From CAYMKL01 sp964390805 (GTDB lineage: Bacteria > Chloroflexota > Anaerolineae > VGOG01), in assembly GCA_964390805.1 (NCBI GenBank), contig CAYMKL010000035.1, forward strand, positions 1 through 52,717: 52,717 nt of DNA. The letters run 5' to 3'. Each line of letters opens with the position of its first letter. The stretch's first letter is position 1. A program made the position numbers and the translations under genes. Under the pieces are notes generated by a model. The model was not told the origin of the DNA. It ran no database searches and was given only the letters and a program-made list of their open reading frames with translations. This document shows, one piece after another, positions 30,775 to 40,045 of this stretch.

Positions 30775-33700
30775 ATGAGAAAGTATTATACCCTTATCGC
30801 TACCCTGATTATCTGCGCCATGGTGATCGGTGGGTTCCTGAGCGCGTGTGCCAGGGAGACGCCCACACCGACGGCCATCCTTGCACCGACCCACACTCCT
30901 GAGCCTGCACTCACTCCTGAGCCTACCTTTACTCCTGAACCCACTGCCACTCCTGAACCCACTGCCACTCCTGAACCCACCTTCACTCCCGGCCCTACTC
31001 CCACTCCCTTACCTCCCGTATCACCGCAGGTGCTCGAGCGGGCGCCGGCCCCAGGGGAGGAGCAGGGCCTGGCTGCGCCTGTGCTCCTGGTCTTCGACCA
31101 GCCCATGGATCGGCCCTCGACGGAGATGGCATTCGTAATCCAGCCGGCTGTAGGGGGGAGCTTCAACTGGCCCAACGATACCACTCTGGCTTTCGCTCCG
31201 ACTGCGCCTTTCGGGCGGGGGGAGAGCTACAAGGTGAGCGTGGCCGAAGGGGCCAAGAGCGCCGAGGGTCTGACGTTGAGGGAATCCTTCAGCTTCCGCT
31301 TCAGCACGGTAGGCCACCTGGAGGTCACCGAGGTGCAGCCCGCGCCCGATACCACCGAGGTGGCCACCGATGCCCTGGTCACGGTGATGTTCAACCGCCC
31401 CGTGGTGCCCCTCACCGCCATTTCCGAGCAGGCGGGCCTGCCCCAACCCCTGACCTTCATCCCCCCGGTGACAGGCCAGGGCCAGTGGCTCAACACTTCC
31501 ATATACACCTTCCGCCCCGCAGAGGGCTTCGATCCAGCTACAACTTACAAGGCGCGGGTGGCGGCCGGACTGGAGGACACCACCGGCGGCGTCCTGGCCG
31601 AGGACTATTTATGGTACTTCACTACGGCCATGCCGTCCGTGGTGTGGACAACGCCGGCCGACAGCGAGGTTCAGGTGGCGACGACTCAAGTCATCAGCAT
31701 CACCTTCAACCAACCCATGGATCACGCTTCGGTCGAGGAGCGGTTCTCGTTAGCAGCAGAGACCGGCGCGGCTGTGCAGGGCAATTTCCATTGGGGTGAG
31801 AAGGCGATGGCCTTTGCATCGTCTGCACCTCTGGCGCTGGAGACTGGCTACGTGGCCACCCTGGAAGCAGGAGCCAGGGCGGCGAAGGGGGAGGGACGCA
31901 TAGCCGAACCCTACTCCTGGCGCTTCATCACCGTCCCCTACCCCCGCATCGTTGAGACCTATCCGGCCGACGGCGATCTGGAAGCGGATTCCTACGGCGG
32001 CATGGAGGTCTCCTTCGCTAGCCCTATGGACATTGCCACCATCATGTCCAACACGACCATCATCCCTGAGCCAACTGAGGTCTATACCTACTGGAACGAC
32101 TACAACAACAGTTTCTTCATCTCCTTCGACATTCAGCCCTCCACTAGCTACGTCTTCACCTTCGGGGCGGATATAGCCGACCCCAGTGGAAACACTTTGG
32201 GCGAAGACAAGGTGGTGCGCTTCACCACGCGCGGCCTGGATCCCAGGGCCTACTTCACCAGCTCTGGCAACGTGGGCACTTACAACGCCTACACCGAGAC
32301 CATCGTCTACGCCAATTATCGCAACGTCTCCCGCCTGGACTTCGGTCTCTACCGCCTGGCCAGGGAGGACTTCATGGGCCTCAACGGCAGCGAGTCTTGG
32401 CGCTATTGGGATGAGTTCAGCCCCGACCCTGCGGCCCTGGTGCGCCAGTGGTCGGAGGACGTCGCTTCGCTTACGGACACCTCCCTCAACCAGACTGGTG
32501 TGCTGAGCACCAAGGTGGCCAGCGAGGAAGGGGGGATCATGGCCCCAGGACTCTACTACCTTGAGCTCACCGCTCCTGAAATGCAAGCGCTGCCCTACTG
32601 GCAGCCTTCAAGTCAGATCATGGTGGTCTCCCGCCTCAACCTGACCGTCAAACAGGGCGAGACGGAAGCTCTGGTCTGGGCCACGGACCTGGCCAGCGGA
32701 CAGGTTGTCCCTGGCCTGTCGGTGAGCTTGGAGAACGAATTCGCCATCCTCACCGAAGGATGGACGGGCCAAGATGGTGTCTTCAAGGCCGAGTTCCCGC
32801 CTCAGGATATGTGGGAGCCCTTCTTCGTCTTCGCTGGAGAGGGCGACGATTTCGCCGCAGCCATCAGCCGCTGGAATCAGGGCATCAGTCCCTGGGAGTT
32901 CAACATCCCCGCCCAATTCTACAGCCAGCCCTACTCTGGCTACTTCTACACCGACCGGCCCATCTACCGGCCGGGCCAGACGGTCCGCTTCAAGGGCATA
33001 CTGCGCACCGACGACGACGCCCGCTACAGCCTGCCGCAGAGCGTGGACAGCCTGATGGTGACCGTCAGCGACGACCAGGGCAAGGAGATTTACAGCGCGG
33101 ACCTACCTGTCAGCGACATGGGCACCCTGCACGGCGAGTTCACCCTGGACGAGGAGGCCATCCTGGGCTACTACTTCATCAATGCGCAATTCGCTGATCA
33201 GAGCTTTGGAATTGGGTTCCAGGTGGCCGAGTACCGCCGGCCGGAATTCCAGGTGGGTGTGGAGACTGACCGAGATGCCTACGTCCAGGGGGACGAGATT
33301 GCGGTGAGCGCGGTCGCCACCTACTACTTCGGCGGGCCGGTGGCCAATGCCCAGGTGAACTGGAGTGTCCTCAGCCAGGACTACTTCTTCCCCTGGCAGG
33401 GCAAGGGCCGCTACGACTTCGTTGATTACGAATGGGAGGAACGGGGTGACTACTACGGCGCCTTCGGCGAGCTCATCGCCCAGGGCATGGGAGAGACCGA
33501 TGCGGAAGGCCGCTTCACCTTCAAGGTACCAGCCGACATCTCCCTGAAGAAGCTGAGCCAGGTGTTTACCATTGAGGCCTCTGTGACCGACATCAACGAC
33601 CAGCAGGTCAGCTCCCGCACCGAGGCCGTGGTCCACAAGGGGTTGTTCTACATCGGCCTGAAGCCCAGGTCGTGGGTGGGCACAGTGGGCGAGGAGCAGC

Positions 33701-36700
33701 AGGTGGACGTCATCACCGTGGACTGGAAGAGCGAGCCCGTGCCCCATGTGCCCCTGACGGTAACCTTCTTCGAGCACAAGTGGTACAGTGTCCAGGAGCA
33801 GGCCGACGACGGGAGCTTCTACTGGACCAGCAAGGTCGAGGACACCCCGGTGTCCACAAGTGAGGTGACCACCGACGCCGAGGGGAAGGCAACGGCCGCC
33901 TTTATCCCTGAGAAGGGCGGAAGCTACAAAGTGGTGGCCGTGGGCCTTGATGAACTGGGGAACGAGATCCGCAGTTCCACCTATCTCTGGGTCAGCAGCC
34001 GCGAGTTCGTAAGCTGGCGACAGGAGAGCCACAACCGCATCGAGCTGATTCCCGACAAGAACTCCTACGCGCCGGGCGAGGTGGCCAAGATCCTCGTCCC
34101 CTCCCCCTACCAGGGCGAGGTCAAAGCGCTTCTCACCATCGAGCGAGGGCACATCATGAGCCACCAACTGCTCACCCTGCGGAGCAACAGCGAGCTGCTC
34201 GAAATTCCCATCCTCTCCGAGCACGCGCCCAACGTCTACGTTTCGGTGGTCATCGTCAAAGGTCAAGACGAAACCAACCCTCTGGCTTCCTTCAAGATGG
34301 GCTACGCTTCTCTGCCGGTGTCCACGGTGGAAAAGGAGCTACAGATTACCATCACCTCGGACAAAGAAGGCCACTACGGACCGCGGGAGACGGTGACATA
34401 CGACATACGGGCGACCGATTATCGAGGGGAGGGGGTGACGGCCGAGCTGGCGCTGGCCCTGGTTGACCTGTCGGTGCTGGCCCTGGCCGACACACGCACT
34501 CCCACCCTGATGGATCACTTCTACGGCCAGCGCGGGGTGGGGGTGCAGACGGCGACCGGCCTGGCCCTCTCCGTGGATCAGCAGAACGTAGTCTTTGCTC
34601 AGAAAGCCAAGGGAGGGGACGGAGGTGTGGAGGCGGCAGCAGGGCTGGTGCGACGGGAGTTCCCCGAGACCGCCTACTGGAACCCGGCGGTGCGCACCGA
34701 CGAAAATGGCCAAGCCCAGGTTTCGGTGCAACTGCCCGATAATCTGACCACCTGGCGATTGGGCGTCAAGGGTATCACCGCTGCCACCGAGGTTGGGGAG
34801 GTCACGAACGACGTGATCAGCACCCTGGACCTTTTGATCCGGCCCGTCGCTCCTCGTTTCTTCGTCATCGGCGACCAGGCCACGCTGTCGGCCGTGGTCC
34901 ACAACAACACTGACCAGGCCCTTGGGGTGGAGGTATCGCTATTGGCCGAGGGGCTGGAGATCGAGGGCGGCGCCCAGCAGGTGGAGGTGCCCGCTCACGG
35001 CAAGCAGAAGGTCAGTTGGCCGGTAAAAGTCGGGGTTGTTGAGGAGACCACGCTCCTGTTTGCTGCCCAGGGCGGCGGCCTGGCCGACGCGGTCGAGATC
35101 AGCCTGCCCGTCTATCACTATTCCACGCCTGAGGTGGTGGCCACCGCCGGCACGTTGGACGAGGCCGGAGCGCGGCTGGAGGTCGTCTACTTGCCCAGAA
35201 GACACGATCCCACCCAGGGCGAGCTGACGCTGCAAATAGACCCCTCGCTGGCGGCGGGGATGCGCGACGGCCTGAAGTATCTGGAGCACTACCCCTACGA
35301 GTGCATCGAGCAGACGGTGAGCCGCTTCCTGCCCAACGTGATGACCTATCGCGCTCTCAGGGACTTGGGTATCGAGGATGAGGAGCTGGCGACGCGGCTG
35401 CCTCAGCAGGTGAGCATCGCCCTGCAGCGCATCTACACCGAGCAGCACTACGACGGCGGCTGGGGCTGGTGGCTGTCCGATGACAGCAGCCCCTTCCTCA
35501 GCGCCTACGTCCTCCTGGGTCTCACCGAGGCTCAGCGGGCGGACTTCGTGGTGGATCAGGAAGTGATGGATCGCGCCGCCGATTTCCTGCGCGGCAGCCT
35601 GAAGCGCCCCGCCGAGTTGAAAGAGCCCTACCAGGCCAACACCCAGGCATTCCTCCTCCACGTTCTGGCCGAGTCCGGGCACGGCGACCTGGGCCGCAGC
35701 GTGGCCCTCTACGAGCGGCGCGAGATGTTGGGCAACTACGGCAAGGCGTACCTGGCCATGACTCTGGGCCTGCTGGCCCCGGAGCAGCGGGAGAGGATGG
35801 ATGCCATCCTCAGCGATCTAACTAGCGCCGCCGTCCTCAGCGCCACCGGCGCCCATTGGGAGGAGGAGGCGGTGGACTACTGGACCATGAACACCGACAC
35901 CCGTTCCACGGCCATCGTGCTGGCGGCCCTGGCGCGCCTGGCTCCCGATAGCGGCATCGCTCCCAACGTGGTGCGTTGGCTGATGGTGACCCGCAAGGAG
36001 GGCCACTGGCTCACCACCCAGGAGACGGCCTGGTCCCTCATCGCCCTGACCGACTGGATGGTGGCCACCGGGGAGCTGGAGGCCGACTACGCCTATCGGG
36101 TCAGCCTCAACTTTGAGAAGCTGAGCGAAGGCCAGGTGACCACAGCGGACGTTGATGAGACGCGCAAGCTCCAGGTGGAGGTGGCCGACCTCCTGAAAGA
36201 CGAGGCCAACCGATTGCTCATCGAGCGCGCGGAGCCTGCGGGCAAGGGACGGCTCTACTATTCCCTCTACCTGCGCTACTTCCTGCCGGTGGAGGACGTC
36301 AAGGCTTTGAACCGCGGCATCATCGTGGCTCGCCAGTACTCGCCCGTCGAAGACCCTGGTCGCTTAGTGGACGGGGCAGAGGTGGGCGACGTGATCCAGG
36401 TCAAGCTGACCCTCATCGCCCCCAGCAGCCTGCACTACCTGGTGGTGGAGGACCCCTTGCCGGCCGGCTGCGAGGGCGTGGACGTGAGCCTCAAGACCAC
36501 CAGCGTGGTGGGCCAGCCTCCTGAGTTGACGCGGGTGGATGAAGATTGGGGCTGGTGGTGGTTTAGCAATACCCAGATGAGGGACGAGAAAGTTGTCCTC
36601 TTCGCCACTTACCTGCCCAAGGGGACGTACGAGTACACCTACCTCATGCGGGCCAGCGTACCTGGCCAGTTCCTGGTCATGCCCGCCAACGCCTACGAGA

Positions 36701-36765
36701 TGTACTTCCCCGAGGTCTTTGGCCGCAGCGATGGGGGGAAGTTCGTGGTGACCAGCGGCGAATAG
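30775..36765 (+). CDS. Alpha-2-macroglobulin-like thioester lipoprotein
   Basis: A 1,996-residue bacterial alpha-2-macroglobulin. Such proteins trap attacking proteases at the cell surface by a bait region and a reactive thioester. A lipoprotein signal peptide ends in the lipobox FLSAC (Cys25), followed by a Pro/Thr/Glu spacer of TPEPT units to about 83. Four Ig-like modules (about 85-500) carry the MF.RPV / FNQPMD pattern. The macroglobulin hallmark YTDRPIYRPGQTVRFKGILR is at about 724-743. The A2M domain (NLTTWRLGVKGITAATEVG) lies near 1323-1341, the thioester CIEQ at 1510-1513 in a full alpha-helical domain, and a C-terminal beta domain closes the protein. GAGGAGG precedes the ATG, and it has its own promoter and terminator. 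The pbpC partner usual in proteobacteria is absent from this window. Confidence 0.95.
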   Translation: MRKYYTLIATLIICAMVIGGFLSACARETPTPTAILAPTHTPEPALTPEPTFTPEPTATPEPTATPEPTFTPGPTPTPLPPVSPQVLERAPAPGEEQGLAAPVLLVFDQPMDRPSTEMAFVIQPAVGGSFNWPNDTTLAFAPTAPFGRGESYKVSVAEGAKSAEGLTLRESFSFRFSTVGHLEVTEVQPAPDTTEVATDALVTVMFNRPVVPLTAISEQAGLPQPLTFIPPVTGQGQWLNTSIYTFRPAEGFDPATTYKARVAAGLEDTTGGVLAEDYLWYFTTAMPSVVWTTPADSEVQVATTQVISITFNQPMDHASVEERFSLAAETGAAVQGNFHWGEKAMAFASSAPLALETGYVATLEAGARAAKGEGRIAEPYSWRFITVPYPRIVETYPADGDLEADSYGGMEVSFASPMDIATIMSNTTIIPEPTEVYTYWNDYNNSFFISFDIQPSTSYVFTFGADIADPSGNTLGEDKVVRFTTRGLDPRAYFTSSGNVGTYNAYTETIVYANYRNVSRLDFGLYRLAREDFMGLNGSESWRYWDEFSPDPAALVRQWSEDVASLTDTSLNQTGVLSTKVASEEGGIMAPGLYYLELTAPEMQALPYWQPSSQIMVVSRLNLTVKQGETEALVWATDLASGQVVPGLSVSLENEFAILTEGWTGQDGVFKAEFPPQDMWEPFFVFAGEGDDFAAAISRWNQGISPWEFNIPAQFYSQPYSGYFYTDRPIYRPGQTVRFKGILRTDDDARYSLPQSVDSLMVTVSDDQGKEIYSADLPVSDMGTLHGEFTLDEEAILGYYFINAQFADQSFGIGFQVAEYRRPEFQVGVETDRDAYVQGDEIAVSAVATYYFGGPVANAQVNWSVLSQDYFFPWQGKGRYDFVDYEWEERGDYYGAFGELIAQGMGETDAEGRFTFKVPADISLKKLSQVFTIEASVTDINDQQVSSRTEAVVHKGLFYIGLKPRSWVGTVGEEQQVDVITVDWKSEPVPHVPLTVTFFEHKWYSVQEQADDGSFYWTSKVEDTPVSTSEVTTDAEGKATAAFIPEKGGSYKVVAVGLDELGNEIRSSTYLWVSSREFVSWRQESHNRIELIPDKNSYAPGEVAKILVPSPYQGEVKALLTIERGHIMSHQLLTLRSNSELLEIPILSEHAPNVYVSVVIVKGQDETNPLASFKMGYASLPVSTVEKELQITITSDKEGHYGPRETVTYDIRATDYRGEGVTAELALALVDLSVLALADTRTPTLMDHFYGQRGVGVQTATGLALSVDQQNVVFAQKAKGGDGGVEAAAGLVRREFPETAYWNPAVRTDENGQAQVSVQLPDNLTTWRLGVKGITAATEVGEVTNDVISTLDLLIRPVAPRFFVIGDQATLSAVVHNNTDQALGVEVSLLAEGLEIEGGAQQVEVPAHGKQKVSWPVKVGVVEETTLLFAAQGGGLADAVEISLPVYHYSTPEVVATAGTLDEAGARLEVVYLPRRHDPTQGELTLQIDPSLAAGMRDGLKYLEHYPYECIEQTVSRFLPNVMTYRALRDLGIEDEELATRLPQQVSIALQRIYTEQHYDGGWGWWLSDDSSPFLSAYVLLGLTEAQRADFVVDQEVMDRAADFLRGSLKRPAELKEPYQANTQAFLLHVLAESGHGDLGRSVALYERREMLGNYGKAYLAMTLGLLAPEQRERMDAILSDLTSAAVLSATGAHWEEEAVDYWTMNTDTRSTAIVLAALARLAPDSGIAPNVVRWLMVTRKEGHWLTTQETAWSLIALTDWMVATGELEADYAYRVSLNFEKLSEGQVTTADVDETRKLQVEVADLLKDEANRLLIERAEPAGKGRLYYSLYLRYFLPVEDVKALNRGIIVARQYSPVEDPGRLVDGAEVGDVIQVKLTLIAPSSLHYLVVEDPLPAGCEGVDVSLKTTSVVGQPPELTRVDEDWGWWWFSNTQMRDEKVVLFATYLPKGTYEYTYLMRASVPGQFLVMPANAYEMYFPEVFGRSDGGKFVVTSGE

Positions 36766-36825
36766 ACATAGGAACCTGCACTATACAAGAAGCCACCTGC
36801 GTAGGCAGTACAGGTGGCTTCTTTT
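36739..36825 (+). repeat. Left copy of the duplicated macroglobulin 3' end and terminator
   Basis: From AAGTTCGTGGTGACCAGCG (the last codons, KFVVTSGE-stop) through the terminator. The region matches 51497-51580 at most positions, in the same orientation, including GTGACCAGCG, CGAATAGA and CAAGAAGCC. The two copies bracket about 14.7 kb of glycan and cassette genes. Confidence 0.75.
36787..36825 (+). terminator. Terminator of the macroglobulin gene
   Basis: A 13-bp stem, AAGAAGCCACCTG (36787-36799) with CAGGTGGCTTCTT (36811-36823), followed by TTTTG. The T tract overlaps the -35 box of the next promoter. Confidence 0.95.
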
Positions 36826-36853
36826 TGCCAGGCATCCTGAAAGCTGGTATACT
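36825..36853 (+). promoter_or_regulatory. Promoter at the head of the glycan locus
   Basis: TTGCCA (36825-36830) and TATACT (36848-36853) with a 17-nt spacer, beginning inside the T tract of the preceding terminator. Confidence 0.8.
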
Positions 36854-36902
36854 ATCTCTGAGCAAATCCGGATTGCAGTGGAAGAAGTGTTGGAGGAATC
36901 GG

Positions 36903-37673
36903 TTGCACATCCCCGCTCAGGTCAAAAGGGCCTGTTTGCAGGCCTTGCGCCCGAAACACAGGCGCAAGGCCCCCATTGCCCTTAAGATCCTCGCTGCGGG
37001 ATTGTTTCTTCTCCTGGAAGAGGTAGTGGGAGAAGTACAACAAGAGCTTGAAGCGCGGTCAGACAACAAGCGCGTCGTGGCCGAACTACTGGGTGTCCCA
37101 TTGGACAGTGTAGCGCTCGGGCCGAATCTGGTGCGCAATTGTGGATTTGAGGCGTGGTCGGCAGGTGAGCCGGAAGGGTGGTTCTGGTCCAACATGGCGC
37201 TGGGCCACCTACGCAATCTCGCCTTGTTTATGGGTGGGCCCGATGGCTTGCTGGCAACTGAACACGATACAGTTATGAGGGTAGACGGATTCTGGGCACA
37301 GCAGAAACCGGAGCTAGAACGGGCAAGGGCGGGATATTGGCACGATGTGATAGAGCTGAAACCGGACACGCCCTACGTCCTGTCGTTCTTATACAAGACG
37401 CAGCGTTTGCGAGAGGGAGAAGCTGGGGTGTGGATCTCGCGCCGACCCTACAACCTCTTTGCCGGCGAGCAGATGCTTCCGCGTACGGACGGAGCCTGGC
37501 GGATGGTTGTGATTGTGGGCTGGAATAGCGGGAGAGAGGCAGAGGCAGTCCAGCCGCTACTCAGGAGCTGGGGGATGGGAAACACATGGTTTGACGCCGT
37601 GCAATTGCGGAAAATCGTCATAGACCCAGAGGTGACAGTCGAGGATAGGTCAACTCGATTCCAGGTAAGATGA
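36903..37673 (+). CDS. Unknown protein, possibly membrane-attached, first gene of the glycan locus
   Basis: A 256-residue protein I do not recognise. The N-terminal 30 residues are basic. A hydrophobic stretch (ALKILAAGLFLLLEEVVGEV, about 34-53) could be a weak membrane helix or amphipathic segment. From about 75 a beta-rich domain begins PNLVRNCGFEAWSAGEPEGWFW and continues with WHDVIELKPDTPYVLSFLYKT and TWFDAVQLRK near the end. This pattern is like carbohydrate-binding CBM4/9-type jelly rolls. Frames opening further upstream overlap the promoter; the TTG at 36903 is preferred because GGAGG lies 6 nt before it. It precedes the epimerase by 72 nt and probably belongs to the same transcript. 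Its link to glycan synthesis is by position only. Confidence 0.65.
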   Translation: MHIPAQVKRACLQALRPKHRRKAPIALKILAAGLFLLLEEVVGEVQQELEARSDNKRVVAELLGVPLDSVALGPNLVRNCGFEAWSAGEPEGWFWSNMALGHLRNLALFMGGPDGLLATEHDTVMRVDGFWAQQKPELERARAGYWHDVIELKPDTPYVLSFLYKTQRLREGEAGVWISRRPYNLFAGEQMLPRTDGAWRMVVIVGWNSGREAEAVQPLLRSWGMGNTWFDAVQLRKIVIDPEVTVEDRSTRFQVR

Positions 37674-37745
37674 TGGTCCGCAAGATAGGCTGGCGTGAGG
37701 TCTGGCTCTTGGTGCGTTTCGGATCACGAGGAGGTTATCGGTTCT

Positions 37746-38714
37746 GTGAAGAAGGCACTCATGTGTGGTGCTGGGGGCTTTATCGGCGGGCATCTGGTCA
37801 AGAAGTTGAAAACCGAGGGATATTGGGTCCGTGGAGTGGACATCAAGGAGCATGAATTCGCCCCAACGGCTGCCGACGAATTCCTACTGCTTGATTTGAG
37901 AGAGAAAGAACACTGCAGGGCCGCGCTCCGCCTGGAGGACGGACGATTCGACGAGGTGTATCAACTGGCCGCTGATATGGGAGGCATGGGGTTCATATCC
38001 GTCGCCGAGTGCCAGGTCCTGCACAACAATGCTCTGATCAATATCAACATGACCCACACAGCCGCCGAGATGGGGATCCCTCGGTACTTTTTCTCTTCAT
38101 CGGTTTGCGTCTACCGGGATATGCAGCCCGGTGAACCTGAAATGGCGGAGGAACAGGCGATCCCGGCCAATCCACACAATGAATACGGGTGGGAAAAACT
38201 CTACTCCGAGCGTGTGGCCTTGGCCTACGGCCGGAACTATGGCATGCAGGTTCGAATTGCCAGGTTCCAGAACTGCTATGGGCCGGAAGGTGCGTGGACC
38301 GGCGGGCGGGAAAAGGCTCCGGCAGCCATTTGCCGCAAGGTTGCCGAGGTACAAGATGGTGGCACCATCGAGGTCTGGGGCGATGGCACGGCTGTCCGCG
38401 CCTATATCTACGTAAGCGACATGGTAGATGGGATCTACATGCTGATGCAGTCCGAGTTGGAAGGCCCGGTGAACATCGGCTGTCCCCAATACGTGACCGT
38501 GGACGAACTCGTGGCCACAGTCATCAAAGTGGCAGGCAAGACAGTCCATGTCAAGCATATCGATGGACCGGTCGGTGTACAGTCCCGGAACTTTGGCAAC
38601 GCTCGGATCCATTCGCTCGGTTGGAAGGCCAAAGTGTTCCTCGAAGAGGGCATTTCTCTCACCTACCCTTGGATTGAAGCTCAGGTGAAAGCACAGAGAA
38701 CGCAGGAAACGTGA
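37746..38714 (+). CDS. GDP-mannose 3,5-epimerase-like SDR
   Basis: A 322-residue extended short-chain dehydrogenase. It closely follows the plant GDP-mannose 3,5-epimerase pattern, which converts GDP-D-mannose to GDP-L-galactose/GDP-L-gulose. Visible are the NAD-binding GAGGFIGGH (8-16), AADMGGMGFI near 76-85, SSSVCVY with the acid/base Cys near 118, YGWEKL with the Tyr/Lys pair near 145-149, and QNCYGPEGAWTGGREKAPAAICRK near 173-196 with the second acid/base Lys. The start is the GTG at 37746, with AGGAGG 11 nt upstream; a longer frame exists but adds nothing conserved. Its stop overlaps the flippase start (TGATG). It should supply an activated hexose to the locus. The exact product is not proven. 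Confidence 0.85.
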   Translation: MKKALMCGAGGFIGGHLVKKLKTEGYWVRGVDIKEHEFAPTAADEFLLLDLREKEHCRAALRLEDGRFDEVYQLAADMGGMGFISVAECQVLHNNALININMTHTAAEMGIPRYFFSSSVCVYRDMQPGEPEMAEEQAIPANPHNEYGWEKLYSERVALAYGRNYGMQVRIARFQNCYGPEGAWTGGREKAPAAICRKVAEVQDGGTIEVWGDGTAVRAYIYVSDMVDGIYMLMQSELEGPVNIGCPQYVTVDELVATVIKVAGKTVHVKHIDGPVGVQSRNFGNARIHSLGWKAKVFLEEGISLTYPWIEAQVKAQRTQET

Positions 38715-40042
38715 TGTTCAAGGTCCTTGCGGTGCCCAACCTTACCCTCACCCGTTTTCGCAGATTGGGACGCGAGCTCTTCTGGGTGGGGTTTGGGCAG
38801 GGCCTGGCAGCGCTGGGCGGGATGGTGGGTGTGCGGCTGATGACCAACCTGCTGGACCCTACCAGCTATGGAGAGCTTGCGCTGGGCATGACTGTGGTGA
38901 TTCTCGCGCAGCAGTTGGTGCTCGGTCCACTTTCCGGGGCTTTCTTGCGGTTTTTTGCCCCTGCTCGCGAAGCAAACCAACTGGGCGCTTATTTGCAGAG
39001 CATCCAGGTTTTGGTGCGCCAAGCCACGGGTGTTCTCGTGGGCCTCGCTGGCTTGCTGACGTTGGCATTGTGCCTTCTTGGGCATACTCAGTGGCTGGGA
39101 CTGGCTCTGGCTGCTTTTGTGTTTTCGCTGCTCTCTGGTTACAACAGCGCATTGGATGGTGTACAGAACGCTGCGAGGCAGCGCGTGGTCGTCGCCTGGC
39201 ATCAAGGGATTGGGCAATGGCTCCGTTTCCTTGCGGCAGTGGCCCTGATTGCTGTGCTGGGAGCATCTAGCTCAGTGGCCATGATGGGCTATGCGTTGGC
39301 CGCATCTCTCGTGCTGGGCTCACAGCTCGTGTTCCTGCGGCGCAAGATCCTCCCGATGATGGCCCATCAGGCTATGTCCAGGCAAGTCGATCTTGGCAAT
39401 TGGACCAAACGCATGCGCAGCTACGCTTGGCCATTTGTCACCTGGGGATTGTTCACCTGGGCGCTGATGACATCCGATCGTTGGGCGCTTCAGTCATTTG
39501 CCGAAACCAGCGACGTGGGTCTCTATGCGGTGCTCTATCAGCTAGGCTACTATCCCATCACACTGCTGTCTGCCCTGATCGTGCAGCTTGTATCTCCCAT
39601 CCTGTTCAGTCAGGCAGGTGACGGAACGGACTCGATCAGAGTGAGCCGCTCTCGCCGGCTGAACAACTTGTTGGTCTTGGGCGCTGTTCTGCTAACTGTG
39701 TTCATCACCCTTATCGCTTTTGCCTTTCATGCGCAGGTTTTCTCGCTCTTGGTGGCGCCGGATTATCGAATGGTCTCATCCCTCCTGCCGTGGATGATTC
39801 TGTCAGGTGGACTATTCGCTTCCGGTCAGATTGCAGTCCTTTCTCTTTTGACCAGCACCGATACAGAGACCATAATAGCCCCCAAGATCGTCACTGCATC
39901 CCTTGGCGGTGCGCTGAACTTCTGTGGAGCCTATTGGTTTGGATTGCGTGGTGTGATAGCTGCAAGTGTCGTTTTCTCGTTGATCTATCTTCTCTGGATC
40001 TTGGCTCTCGCCAGGCCTTCCAAAGCCTTGGTCGCAACTTGA
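38714..40042 (+). CDS. Polysaccharide flippase (Wzx-like, MOP superfamily)
   Basis: A 442-residue integral membrane protein with about 12 hydrophobic segments spread along its length. It begins with the family-typical ELFWVGFGQGLAALGGMVGVRLMTNLLDPTSYGELALGMTV. Members of this family flip lipid-linked oligosaccharides across the cytoplasmic membrane. The ATG at 38714 shares its A with the stop of the epimerase gene, which argues for coupled translation; the GTG one codon earlier is an alternative. Length fits (420-480). It lies between sugar-nucleotide and glycosyltransferase genes, as expected for the exporter of this locus. Confidence 0.88.
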   Translation: MFKVLAVPNLTLTRFRRLGRELFWVGFGQGLAALGGMVGVRLMTNLLDPTSYGELALGMTVVILAQQLVLGPLSGAFLRFFAPAREANQLGAYLQSIQVLVRQATGVLVGLAGLLTLALCLLGHTQWLGLALAAFVFSLLSGYNSALDGVQNAARQRVVVAWHQGIGQWLRFLAAVALIAVLGASSSVAMMGYALAASLVLGSQLVFLRRKILPMMAHQAMSRQVDLGNWTKRMRSYAWPFVTWGLFTWALMTSDRWALQSFAETSDVGLYAVLYQLGYYPITLLSALIVQLVSPILFSQAGDGTDSIRVSRSRRLNNLLVLGAVLLTVFITLIAFAFHAQVFSLLVAPDYRMVSSLLPWMILSGGLFASGQIAVLSLLTSTDTETIIAPKIVTASLGGALNFCGAYWFGLRGVIAASVVFSLIYLLWILALARPSKALVAT

Positions 40043-40045
40043 TCG

